From contig NZ_BBOX01000122.1 of assembly GCF_001553455.1 (NCBI RefSeq), positions 1-64,000 on the forward strand: DNA of 64,000 nucleotides. Reading direction: 5' to 3'. The stretch is from Streptomyces hygroscopicus subsp. hygroscopicus (lineage in GTDB: Bacteria; Actinomycetota; Actinomycetes; Streptomycetales; Streptomycetaceae). Numbering within the stretch: position 1 is the stretch's first letter; the number at the start of each line of letters is the position of its first letter. Below, piece after piece: positions 31,270 to 39,945 of this stretch. The position numbers and the translations under genes are program-made. The notes under the pieces are model-generated. The model searched no databases and had not been told where the DNA came from. It saw only the letters and a list, made by a program, of their open reading frames with translations.

Positions 31270-33165
31270 TCAGTTGCTTTCGTTGCGCAGGTGACCGGGG
31301 AGCACGGTCCGAAGGAATGCCTGGGTCGCCGGATCGGTGGAATACAGGCGCGTACCACGGGTGCCACGGGTGGCGAGGACCCGGTAGATGTTCAGCGCGT
31401 ACCGCAGGTACTGCTGAGGGGAAAGGTGGTTCGTGGCCGGGTCATGGCTCTCGCCGGGCTGGGCCCGCCACCCCTGGGCTGTCCAGGTGAGGTCCCTGCC
31501 GAGAATGACCGCACTGTAGTCGTACTCCATGCCCTGCGCCGTGTAGACGCATCCGACCTGCTGCTGCCCGCCTTCGTCCGTGGCCCAGAAGGCGCGGCCC
31601 GGGACCCCGTCCCCGGCCACGACCATGTCGGCTCTTGAGTTCCAGGGCCGCTCCCACAGATGCTCTCCGGAAGCGTCCTGCCATGTAATGGAGACGTCCG
31701 GCAGCAGCGGCGGGACGTCGGGGGAATCCCAGGGCCAGCAGTACCCCGCGGTGATGCGCGCGCTTCGGCCGTGGCGGATGTGATCGGCGACCCACTCCTC
31801 GAGCTGGGCCGGATTGTCCGCGAGGGCCAGGTCGTAGCCCTCCCCGTTCCAGCGCGGCGGGCGCGCTTCCGGCGACAGCAGGGCGTCCACCCAGTCCAGA
31901 TAGGGCCGGGAGCCGCTGCAGCGGAACTGGGTGGGCAGATCGACATGAGCGAAGGTGCAGCCCTGCTGCGAGGCCATGCGCCGCAGTTCATCCTTTGTGG
32001 TGCCTTCGCCTGGGCGGACGATCTGGCCTTCGTCGAGGAAGAGGACGAGGACGGCACAGCGGGTCATCAGGTCGGTGAGCAGCTTGGGGAATGGGGTGGT
32101 GCGCCAGCCCTGGCCCGTGCGGGCACGGTGAGCTTCATCGAGCAGCACAACGCTCGTGTCTTTGTCCAGTCCCTCGGGCAGACGGGTGGTCAGTGTGGCG
32201 ATGAGCCCCCGCGCCGATTCTCCGACAGCGCGGCCGAGCTGCCGTGACAGGGTCCCCGTGGGGGAGAGGAGGCGTGGGTTGGCACCGGAGTCCCGGCAGA
32301 GGTCACCCAGAACCCGGGTCGCAATGGCGGTTTTCCCGGTACCAGGACCTCCGGTGACAACGACGATGTGGCCACGGTGTCCCTGCCGTGCGGCGTCGAT
32401 GGCGCTGTTGATCTGCTGACGCGCCTTGTCCTGCTCTCCGATGAGGCGAAACGTTTCATGGCCCCCGATCACGTCGGCGACCCTGGCCAGCAGCTTCGGA
32501 GACGGACGGTGCCGGGCCTCCAGGAATGCGGTGACACGTTGCGGGGCCGCCGGCCGCAGTCCCCCGCAGTGGAGGCGCTCGGCCAGCAGGTGCGACGGGG
32601 CGTCAGGGGCCACGTCGTCGGGCCCGAGGATGGAGTACGCGGCGCTGGGACCCGTCCCCTGAAGCCCACGCAAGCCGTCGATCAGGTCCGAAGGCGCCGC
32701 ATGGAGATAAGCGAGGCCCTCGACGTCCAGGTGCAGCTCGGGAGGCACCCACTCGGTCAGGTAGTTGACGTAGCCACCGACCTGACGGGCTGGGTGGAGC
32801 ACTTCCCGCTTTCCGACGTTGAGCATTCCCGGCCCCGTGCCGTGGGGTGCGGCATATTGCCACTGCTTGAGTTCGACGGCCACGGCGACCAGAGACTCCG
32901 TCCGGGGGCGGTGGCCAAGGAGGAGCGCGTCGACACGCTGGCTGGTGCCGGGCAACTCGTACTCCAGCAGAAGGTGCAGCTCGCTCAGCTCGGCCGCTGA
33001 CAGCACCCGCAGTAAGGGCGGCCAGCTGTTCTCCCAACTGCGTACTTCGGCTTCGCCGGGGGAGCGTCCGTGGATGGTGCGGAAGCGATGGGCGCACTCG
33101 GTGATGAATGCGGGATCGGCGATCCTCGCCGCGGCCTGCGCTACCGTTCCTCCGAAAATATGCAT
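31270..33165 (-). CDS. PD-(D/E)XK-like nuclease plus DUF2075 helicase (paralogue 2)
   Basis: About 631 residues. The same design as its neighbour but more divergent: nuclease-like QRVDALLLG and VAVELKQW, then Walker A GGPGTGKT, DEAHR, FLDEGQIVRPGE, QFRCSG, CVYTAQGMEYDY and VLATRGTRGT. Paralogues 1 and 3 resemble each other more than this one, so an older duplication or separate acquisition is likely. The ATG at 33165 lies seven bases after a TATAGAT box and lacks a ribosome site, which suggests a leaderless message; a GTG two codons upstream is also in frame. Confidence 0.85.
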   Translation of the reverse strand: MHIFGGTVAQAAARIADPAFITECAHRFRTIHGRSPGEAEVRSWENSWPPLLRVLSAAELSELHLLLEYELPGTSQRVDALLLGHRPRTESLVAVAVELKQWQYAAPHGTGPGMLNVGKREVLHPARQVGGYVNYLTEWVPPELHLDVEGLAYLHAAPSDLIDGLRGLQGTGPSAAYSILGPDDVAPDAPSHLLAERLHCGGLRPAAPQRVTAFLEARHRPSPKLLARVADVIGGHETFRLIGEQDKARQQINSAIDAARQGHRGHIVVVTGGPGTGKTAIATRVLGDLCRDSGANPRLLSPTGTLSRQLGRAVGESARGLIATLTTRLPEGLDKDTSVVLLDEAHRARTGQGWRTTPFPKLLTDLMTRCAVLVLFLDEGQIVRPGEGTTKDELRRMASQQGCTFAHVDLPTQFRCSGSRPYLDWVDALLSPEARPPRWNGEGYDLALADNPAQLEEWVADHIRHGRSARITAGYCWPWDSPDVPPLLPDVSITWQDASGEHLWERPWNSRADMVVAGDGVPGRAFWATDEGGQQQVGCVYTAQGMEYDYSAVILGRDLTWTAQGWRAQPGESHDPATNHLSPQQYLRYALNIYRVLATRGTRGTRLYSTDPATQAFLRTVLPGHLRNESN

Positions 33166-33172
33166 GGCCACG

Positions 33173-33179
33173 ATCTATA
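33173..33179 (-). promoter_or_regulatory. Extended -10 promoter for a leaderless transcript
   Basis: On the minus strand TGG-TATAGAT is followed by seven bases and then the ATG at 33165. TGN plus TATAGAT is an extended -10. The spacing puts the transcription start at the A of the start codon. Confidence 0.55.
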
Positions 33180-33435
33180 CCAGTGGCCCCCGTGCGCAGC
33201 CGTGTCGGCCCGGGAACAACGCACAGGGGCTGGTTCGACCTGCACCTGAACGTGCTTGGTCAGGTCAGGCTGGGGTCATCCCTGCGCCAGGCGAGGTCGA
33301 AGTCCGGATCAGCCGCACGGGGTGAGGGAACCGCCGTATGCGAGGAGCCAAGTCGCCATACGACACCCCTGGGCTGGCCGACCGGTTGAGCAGAGATTGG
33401 AGGCTACGGCACGCCGCTGACACCCGGTCTTCCCG

Positions 33436-35577
33436 TCACGCGCTCCACGTGGTGAACCTGATCGGTGCACCCAGCACCGCGGACGCTCCGTCGAGATCCG
33501 CCAAGCGCGCGGCCAGCGTCGCCTCCGCGAGGCGCTGCGGAAGGGCGGCGCTGAACTTCAACCCGGCCAGGGCGCGCGGATCCACCGAGGGCAGGCACAG
33601 GTGCTCGGCGCCCTCCGCGACGGCCTTCTTCCACTCCTGCGGTGTGATGTCCTCGCGCAGCCGGACATACGCGTCCGTGGGCCGCTGGAGTGGGTCGGCG
33701 ACAGAGGTGAGCGTCGCGGCGAGGGTGGCATTGGCGCGGTACCCCGCCCACGTCCACCAGCGGACGTTCGTGTCCCGCCCACCCCGCATGATCACAGTGC
33801 CACCGGGGTGCACAAGGTCGATGCTCGCCTCGCGAGCCTGGGCGAGTGCGCGCTCGGCCCGCCGCGTGAGTGCGACGGGAGGCGTCGCGCCGAGCAGCAC
33901 TTCCCGTGCCGCCCGCGCGAGCTCGTACGAGGCGCCCCGAGTGATGCCGACACCGCCCCATCGAGCCCTTCCGCCCCCGTCCACCGGCTCGACGAAACAG
34001 CGGCGCCGTGACCAGTCGATGTAGGTCACCTGCCAGCTGCGTCCGGCGAGCAGCAGTCGGCGCGGTCCGACGATCTCGTCGGTGAGCAAGGCGGGATCCG
34101 TCGTCCCGATCTGGGTGCGGCCGGACAACACGGTGAACTCCGGGGCGGCGGTGAACACCGCCGTCAGATCCATGAAGTGACGGAACCCGAAGCGCTGTTC
34201 CGCCTCCGGTCCGATGAACATCAGTCCGCCGTCCAGATGCAGATACCCCTCGTCGAGCAGATGGCGCACGATCGGCTCCGCCGACGCCCCGAACGGGCCG
34301 AGCCCGCCCCACCAGTCCCGCCACAGCCGGTCCCCGACCTGGTGCTCTTGAAGACACAGGGCGAGGACCTGCTGGGCCGTGATGTGCCGGGGTTCCGGCG
34401 GCGCGACGACCGGTTCCACCCAGCCACGGGACCAGAGCAGGAGGAGGGCCGCCGCTGACAGCAGTCCGGATTCGTCCACCGCCAGGAAGAGGCAGTTCCG
34501 CTGTGAGCCGGCGCGCCGCCCGGTGCGGCCCAGTCTCTGGAGGAACGAGGCGACCGTGGCAGGTGCGTCGATCTGGATGACCCGGTCCAGATCACCGACA
34601 TCGATGCCGAGTTCCAGCGTGCTCGTGGAGACGATCACGCAGTCACGGGCCTCGGCGAAGGCTTGCTCCGCCCGGCGCCGCTCGTCCGCGGACAGTGAGG
34701 CGTGCGACAGGAAAGTGGTCACGCCTTTCGCCCGCAGCGCTTCGCCGAGTTTCTCCACGTCCCGGCGCGCCTCACAGAACACCAGACGCTTTTCACCCTG
34801 GTGCAGAGCCGCGATCACCGTTGCGGCGTTGGCCAGCGAACCCACGTAGTCGAGTTCGATCTTCCCGGGCGGGGGCAGAGCGGGTGCCTTCTCGCGCAAG
34901 TGGGGAGCGACCACCTGGGCCTTACGCTCGCCCGCTCCCGACCCCTGAAGCCAGGTCAACAACTCGTGCGGGTTTCCCACCGTCGCGGAGAGGCCGACGC
35001 GCTGGACCGGTCGGCCGGCCACCCGTTCCAGCCGTTCCAGCACGGCCAGCAGATGCCAGCCGCGATCGTCGCCCGCGAAGGCGTGTACTTCGTCAACGAC
35101 GATGGTGCGGAGACCCGAGAAGAAGGCGCGATGGTCGACGTTGGCGCTGACCAGCATCGCTTCCAGGGACTCCGGAGTGGTGAGCAGGACATCCGGCCGC
35201 TCACGGAGGATGCGCTTGCGGCGGGTGTGGGGGATGTCGCCGTGCCAGAGGGCCGCGGTGCGTCCCAGCCACGAGGTGTACGTCTCCAGGCGGGGCAACA
35301 GGTTGTTCAGCAGTGCCTTGAGCGGACAGACGTACAGCACCGAAGTGCCGGTCCAGTTCTCCTCCGCCATCCGCGACAGGACAGGAAAGCATGCCGCCTC
35401 GGTCTTCCCGCCGGCGGTGGGCGCCAGCAGCACCGCGTCCACCCCGTCCATCAGCGGTGCGATCGCCTCTTGCTGGAGCGGCCGCAGGCCCGGCCAGCCC
35501 AGGGAGTTCACGATGTGATGGACCAAGCCCCGGTGCAGTCGGTCCAGCGGATCGGAGTCGCCGGGCGCCTCCGTCAC
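33436..35577 (-). CDS. brxHI: BREX-2 Lhr-like DEAD/DEAH helicase BrxHI
   Basis: 713-residue superfamily 2 helicase. The Q-motif region RPLQQEAIAP is followed by Walker A APTAGGKTEA (52-61), TTPESLEAML, DEVHAF (162-167), GLSATVGNP, VSTSTLELGIDVGDLDRVIQ and QRLGRTGRRAGSQ. The long C-terminal part resembles Lhr-type helicases. In BREX type 2 this gene, brxHI, accompanies brxD. The GTG start overlaps the brxD stop by GTGA, so the two are coupled. It is the last core BREX gene on the left. Confidence 0.88.
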   Translation of the reverse strand: MTEAPGDSDPLDRLHRGLVHHIVNSLGWPGLRPLQQEAIAPLMDGVDAVLLAPTAGGKTEAACFPVLSRMAEENWTGTSVLYVCPLKALLNNLLPRLETYTSWLGRTAALWHGDIPHTRRKRILRERPDVLLTTPESLEAMLVSANVDHRAFFSGLRTIVVDEVHAFAGDDRGWHLLAVLERLERVAGRPVQRVGLSATVGNPHELLTWLQGSGAGERKAQVVAPHLREKAPALPPPGKIELDYVGSLANAATVIAALHQGEKRLVFCEARRDVEKLGEALRAKGVTTFLSHASLSADERRRAEQAFAEARDCVIVSTSTLELGIDVGDLDRVIQIDAPATVASFLQRLGRTGRRAGSQRNCLFLAVDESGLLSAAALLLLWSRGWVEPVVAPPEPRHITAQQVLALCLQEHQVGDRLWRDWWGGLGPFGASAEPIVRHLLDEGYLHLDGGLMFIGPEAEQRFGFRHFMDLTAVFTAAPEFTVLSGRTQIGTTDPALLTDEIVGPRRLLLAGRSWQVTYIDWSRRRCFVEPVDGGGRARWGGVGITRGASYELARAAREVLLGATPPVALTRRAERALAQAREASIDLVHPGGTVIMRGGRDTNVRWWTWAGYRANATLAATLTSVADPLQRPTDAYVRLREDITPQEWKKAVAEGAEHLCLPSVDPRALAGLKFSAALPQRLAEATLAARLADLDGASAVLGAPIRFTTWSA

Positions 35578-36911
35578 GGAAGCTCCAGCGCGATGTCATC
35601 GGCACTCACAGCCGCTGCGGCGTTGGCCTCGACCTCGCTCAGCTCCGACGTGCGCACGGTGAGGGCGTAGTGCTCGCGTGGGTCGAACTCCTCGAACTGA
35701 TCAATGCGGTCGAGTACGTCGCCGACGAGCTTCTTCAGGAACAGCCGGGGCGCCACACCCACCTTGCCGCCCAGCGCCCCGCCCACCGCCTTGGCGAGAT
35801 CGGCGATATAGGACTCGTCCGCGAGAGCCTTGACGCGGTCCGGGCTCGACGAGCCACTCGCGTACAGATCCCGAATCGTCAGCCCCAGGCCGATGAGCGA
35901 GTCGAGAGTGAAGCCGGACAGCCGCAGCTGCACGGCGCGTGGATTGTCGAAGCGGGGATCGGTGCTGAAATCGGTGGCCAGGCGCTGAGCCAGCGGTGCC
36001 AGCCGCTGTACGCCCTGCTGGCCGTCGTAGAACGCCGGTGTCCCGGTGATCATGAGGTAGAGCCCCGGGAAGCGCCCCGAGTGCACCTCGTCGATCAGCT
36101 GACGCAGCGCGTTCAGCGCCTTGTCCCGTGCGTCGGCGCGGACTCGCTGGAGCGTCTCCACCTCGTCCAGGACGACGAAGAGCCCGGAATGTCCGGAGTC
36201 GCGCAGCACCGTCAGCAGCCCCTGGAGGAAGCCAAGGGCACCGAAGTGGTCCAGATCGCCCCGCACTCCTGCTGCCTTGCGAGCCGCGGCGGCCACATGC
36301 GGCTGTCCGCCCAGCCAGGCCATGACCGCTGACGCGGTCGCCTCGTCGCCCGCCGCGAGCGCGTTGCGGTATCCCCGCAGTGCGATGGCGAACGAGGGGG
36401 CGTGCCGGGAGACTTCGACGAGCCTGGCCGTCATGAGCCGTTCGACCTCGTCCGTCAGTTCCTCTTCCGAGGTTCCCGCGGCGAGGGCGTCCTCTTCCAG
36501 GGCGTAGGACCACGCGTCCACCACGGGCCGCAGGGCACTGGGAGGGAAGCTGGGCGTGGCCAGCCGTTCGGTGAGGCGACGATAGACGGTCTCCAGCTTG
36601 TGCAAGGGTGTCTCGTTCTCGGAGACCTGGATCTCGGCGACGGCGAAGTTACGGCGCTTGGCGCGCTCGCCGAGCCACCGGGTGAAGAACGTCTTGCCCG
36701 ATCCGTACTCACCGCGGACCGCCTTGAAGACGGACGCCCCCGACTCGACCGCTTCGAGCTCCGCGTCGAGCGCTTTCTCGAATCGCTCCAGACCTGTTGC
36801 GAGGAGGTCGAGCCCGCTTTCGGGGACGGCGCCACGCCGAAGGGCGTCGATGACGTCACGGCGCCGGGCCGCGCTGACGGGTCCGGTTCGGCCGGGGCTG
36901 TCGGTACTCAC
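35574..36911 (-). CDS. brxD: BREX-2 ATP-binding protein BrxD
   Basis: 445-residue P-loop ATPase of the BrxD family. It has RRGAVPESGLDLLATGLERFEKALDAELEAVESG at the start, Walker A GEYGSGKTFFTRW (~67-79), and Walker B GLFVVLDEVETLQ near residue 245, followed by MITGTPAFYDG as the sensor region. BrxD is a signature component of BREX type 2 with brxHI. The start is GTG. It is divergent from the DUF262 gene at 37034 with about 120 bases between. Confidence 0.9.
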   Translation of the reverse strand: MSTDSPGRTGPVSAARRRDVIDALRRGAVPESGLDLLATGLERFEKALDAELEAVESGASVFKAVRGEYGSGKTFFTRWLGERAKRRNFAVAEIQVSENETPLHKLETVYRRLTERLATPSFPPSALRPVVDAWSYALEEDALAAGTSEEELTDEVERLMTARLVEVSRHAPSFAIALRGYRNALAAGDEATASAVMAWLGGQPHVAAAARKAAGVRGDLDHFGALGFLQGLLTVLRDSGHSGLFVVLDEVETLQRVRADARDKALNALRQLIDEVHSGRFPGLYLMITGTPAFYDGQQGVQRLAPLAQRLATDFSTDPRFDNPRAVQLRLSGFTLDSLIGLGLTIRDLYASGSSSPDRVKALADESYIADLAKAVGGALGGKVGVAPRLFLKKLVGDVLDRIDQFEEFDPREHYALTVRTSELSEVEANAAAAVSADDIALELP

Positions 36912-37033
36912 GCCACTAGTCTCGCACTGCGGTAGGCGGTGCAGGCGGGCCCGTCATCTCACTTGACGCACGGTTGGTCACTTGGTGCAATCGTGTGTTC
37001 ACCGTTCAGCTTCAATCGGGGAGAAGACCCAGC

Positions 37034-38842
37034 GTGGCGCTCGACGGCCTCAATCTAGGCGCTGTTCTCAAGGACGTCGCATCCGGAGCCCTTCAGTTAC
37101 CTGATTTCCAACGTGAATGGAAATGGGATGACGAACGCATCAGGGCCCTTATTGCGACCGTGACGCTCGAGTATCCGCTCGGTGTCGTGATGGCGCTGCA
37201 GACGGGTGGAACGGCCCAGTTCAAGCCCCGCACGCTGAGCGGTGCGGAGAGCGCCGAGGGGACGACGCCGGACTTACTGCTCCTGGACGGTCAGCAGCGC
37301 ATGACCTCCTTGTACCAGTCGCTGTACCGGGACCAACCGGTGGAGACGGTGGACGCGCGGGGGAAGGACCTCAAGCGCTGGTACTACATCGACATCGCGA
37401 AGGCCATCGGAGCACCGGCGGACCGTGACGACGCGGTTGTCTCCGTGCCCGAGGACCGGATTCTCCGGAGTGACTTCGCCCGCAAGGTCGTCCTCGATCT
37501 GAGCACGGTCGAGAAGGAGTGCGCGACCGGTTTCTTCCCGCTCCACATCGTGTTCGACATGCAGCGCGTGACCCAGTGGCTGCAGGAGTTCGTGAAGGCC
37601 GACGGTGCGAACTGGGAAACCTGGAGCACATTCCAGGAGCAGGTCCTCAACCACGTGACGCAGTTCCAGGTGCCAATGATCAAGCTCCCGGCCTCCACCA
37701 CGATGGACGCCGTGTGTGCCGTCTTCGAACGGGTGAACACCGGCGGAGTGTCACTCAACGTCTTCGAGCTGCTCACCGCCACCTACGCGGGCAACCAGGA
37801 GCATGTCGCGGAGCGCGGCGACTACTACCGGCTCCCGGTCGAGTGGGAGCAGATCAAGAAGGACCTGACCTCCTCCTACCCGGTGTTCGGCCGCATGGAG
37901 GCCGGCGTCGAGGACGGATTGAGCAGCAGCGACTTCCTCCAGGCCGTCGCGCTCGTCCGCACCTGGGAGGAGAAGCAGGCCGGGCAGCGCAGCGCGGTGT
38001 CCTGCAAGCGTCGCGACCTGCTGCGGCTGCCGCTCACCGACTTCCGGCGCCTGGCGCCACGGGTGGCGGAGGCGTTCAAGTGGGTGGGGGCGTTCCTGGA
38101 GCAGCAGTGCATCGTCCGCACGGCGGACCTTCCGTACCGCACCCAGCTCGTGCCGCTGGCCGCCGTCCGGGCCATCCTCGGGGAGGAGCTGGACACGCCG
38201 GGCTCGGATGAGCGGATCGCCCAGTGGTACTGGTGCGGAGTGCTCGGCGAGATGTACGGCGGATCGACCGAGAGCCGTTTCACGCGCGATGTCGAGCAGC
38301 TCATCGGCTGGCTCCGGGGTGAGGAAGGGACCTTTCCCGACACGATCGCGGAAGCCGCCTTCCTGGACGACCGGCTGGACAGCCTTACGACCCGCAACAG
38401 CGCGGCCTACAAGGGCATCTACGCGCTGCTGGTCAAGCAGGGTGCGGTGGACTGGTACTTCACCGAGGCGCCCCTGACGGCGGGCCGGTTGATCGAGTAC
38501 AACGTGGACATCCGGCAGATCTTCCCCAAGGGGTGGATCGCCAAGAACGCCTCGGCGCAATCGGCCAAGGCGAACTCCATCGTCAACAAGACGCCGCTGT
38601 CCTTCCGGGCGAGCCGAAGTCTCGTGGGGTCTCCCGCCCTCTATCTCAAGTCGCTCACGCTGGAGTCGGGGATGCGCCCGGAGTGGTTCGACGATGTCCT
38701 CGCCACTCATCTCATCGACCCCTCCACCTTGCACGAGGCGGACTTCGAGCGCTTCTACGAGAACCGTGCCCTGCAACTGCTTGACCTGGTGAGGTCCGCC
38801 ATGGGCAAGCGCACCGTCTTCCGTGACACGGCGGGCTGGTGA
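37034..38842 (+). CDS. DUF262/DUF1524-like protein with degenerate HNH region
   Basis: 602-residue protein of the GmrSD/DUF262 type. The N-terminal part has QLPDFQREWKWDDERIRALI and the nucleotide-site motif LLDGQQRMTSLY (~85-94). The C-terminal part follows the DUF1524 layout (IFPKGW ... ANSIVNKTPLS ... RSLVGSPALYLKSL), but the expected HHIFP reads IRQIFP, so the catalytic histidine is missing. GTG 37034 has GGGGAGAAG upstream and starts at the conserved region, so frames from 36974 are not used. It overlaps the next gene by GTGA, which implies a two-gene unit inside the BREX locus. Confidence 0.85.
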   Translation: MALDGLNLGAVLKDVASGALQLPDFQREWKWDDERIRALIATVTLEYPLGVVMALQTGGTAQFKPRTLSGAESAEGTTPDLLLLDGQQRMTSLYQSLYRDQPVETVDARGKDLKRWYYIDIAKAIGAPADRDDAVVSVPEDRILRSDFARKVVLDLSTVEKECATGFFPLHIVFDMQRVTQWLQEFVKADGANWETWSTFQEQVLNHVTQFQVPMIKLPASTTMDAVCAVFERVNTGGVSLNVFELLTATYAGNQEHVAERGDYYRLPVEWEQIKKDLTSSYPVFGRMEAGVEDGLSSSDFLQAVALVRTWEEKQAGQRSAVSCKRRDLLRLPLTDFRRLAPRVAEAFKWVGAFLEQQCIVRTADLPYRTQLVPLAAVRAILGEELDTPGSDERIAQWYWCGVLGEMYGGSTESRFTRDVEQLIGWLRGEEGTFPDTIAEAAFLDDRLDSLTTRNSAAYKGIYALLVKQGAVDWYFTEAPLTAGRLIEYNVDIRQIFPKGWIAKNASAQSAKANSIVNKTPLSFRASRSLVGSPALYLKSLTLESGMRPEWFDDVLATHLIDPSTLHEADFERFYENRALQLLDLVRSAMGKRTVFRDTAGW

Positions 38843-39885
38843 GCGAAGGGATGTCGCACACACCATCCGAGGAGCGGCTCCGCGAGCTCCGGGGCAAGCT
38901 GATCCCGGTCTCCGAGCTTCTCGCACTCTTCGGCACGCGGGTGCGGAACGACCAGTCCGTTTTGTTCATCACGCAGGCGCTGAAGGATGCCGGCCTCTCG
39001 ACCATCCCCTATTTCGCCCACTGCAGCCTCAGGGCCGATGTGCAGGTGGTCCCCGAGGAGTCGGTCGCGCCTGCGGAACCCGACGGTGAAGAGGACGAGG
39101 AGACGGAGCAGGACGCCCTGTCACAAGGGACGCTGCCGCAGCATTCCTTCAGGATTGGTGATCTTCCGGCTGCCCGTAATGGGGTCGACTCCGTTCCGTC
39201 CACCGCTCAGGTCAAGACGGCCACCCATCTCATGCTCGTCAAGAACTACTCTCAGGTTCCGGTTATCGACGGCATATCGACGCTGCGTGGTGTGGTCACA
39301 TGGAGCTCGGTGGCCAGGATGTACGAGAAGAACGAGGACACCTCTCTCGCGAACGCGATGGTGGAAGATCCGCCGACGGCCGATGTCCATGGAGATTTCT
39401 TCTCTTTGCTGCCGATGATCAGCGAGTACGGCTACCTGCTCGTCCGGGACATGAGTGGCCGTATCACCGGAATCGTGACGGCTGCCGATGTCACAGAGCG
39501 TTTCGAGGCGACGGCGTGGCCCTTCTTCGTCATCGGTGAGATCGAGTTCCGGCTCCGCAAGTGCCTGGGCGCGGCGCTTGAGCCGGACGCCATCCGCGCG
39601 GTACAGCGGAGGAACAAGCAGACGGGTCAGATCACGGACCTGATGTTCAACGGCTACGTGAAACTTCTGGACGGCCACCAGGAGGACCCGGCCCTCCGCC
39701 AGAAGGCGGACAAGAACTGGCAAGCTCTCGGCTGGTCGCTCGCGGACCGGGTCCAGTTCGTACGGCAGCTCGATCGGGTGCGGGAGATTCGCAACATGAT
39801 CGCGCACTTCGACCCCGAGCCGCTGTCGCAGAAGCTCTGCCAGGAACTACGCCAGTTCCTCGGGCTGCTCCGCCTCTATACCTGA
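38839..39885 (+). CDS. CBS-domain pair fused to a HEPN-like C-terminal domain
   Basis: 348-residue protein. An N-terminal helical part (1-70) and an acidic linker (75-95) precede two CBS motifs (~103-165 with YSQVPVIDGISTLRGVVTWSSV, and ~168-225 with YGYLLVRDMSGRITGIVTAADVTERF). The C-terminal ~120 helical residues end in VREIRNMIAHF, an RxxxxH motif (Arg318-Asn-Met-Ile-Ala-His323) of HEPN ribonucleases. CBS pairs bind adenine nucleotides, so nucleotide-gated RNA cleavage is a plausible role. It starts inside the DUF262 stop codon (GTGA). The HEPN call rests on motif and helical context, not on alignment. Confidence 0.75.
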   Translation: MSEGMSHTPSEERLRELRGKLIPVSELLALFGTRVRNDQSVLFITQALKDAGLSTIPYFAHCSLRADVQVVPEESVAPAEPDGEEDEETEQDALSQGTLPQHSFRIGDLPAARNGVDSVPSTAQVKTATHLMLVKNYSQVPVIDGISTLRGVVTWSSVARMYEKNEDTSLANAMVEDPPTADVHGDFFSLLPMISEYGYLLVRDMSGRITGIVTAADVTERFEATAWPFFVIGEIEFRLRKCLGAALEPDAIRAVQRRNKQTGQITDLMFNGYVKLLDGHQEDPALRQKADKNWQALGWSLADRVQFVRQLDRVREIRNMIAHFDPEPLSQKLCQELRQFLGLLRLYT

Positions 39886-39888
39886 CGG

Positions 39889-39930
39889 CCGCTGGGTGCC
39901 GGACCGGCTGTCCGGTCCGGCACCCAGCGG
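39889..39930. terminator. 19-bp perfect hairpin between convergent genes
   Basis: CCGCTGGGTGCCGGACCGG, loop CTGT, and the exact complement. It sits between the convergent CBS-HEPN gene and pglZ and should stop transcription from both sides. Confidence 0.9.
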
Positions 39931-39945
39931 TATGGCCTCAACCCG

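Noticed and set aside
33172..33435. Short open frame on the minus strand ending in PDFDLAWRRDDPSLT, between brxHI and DUF2075 paralogue 2
   Set aside because: Only a few dozen codons, no start with a ribosome site, and no family recognised.
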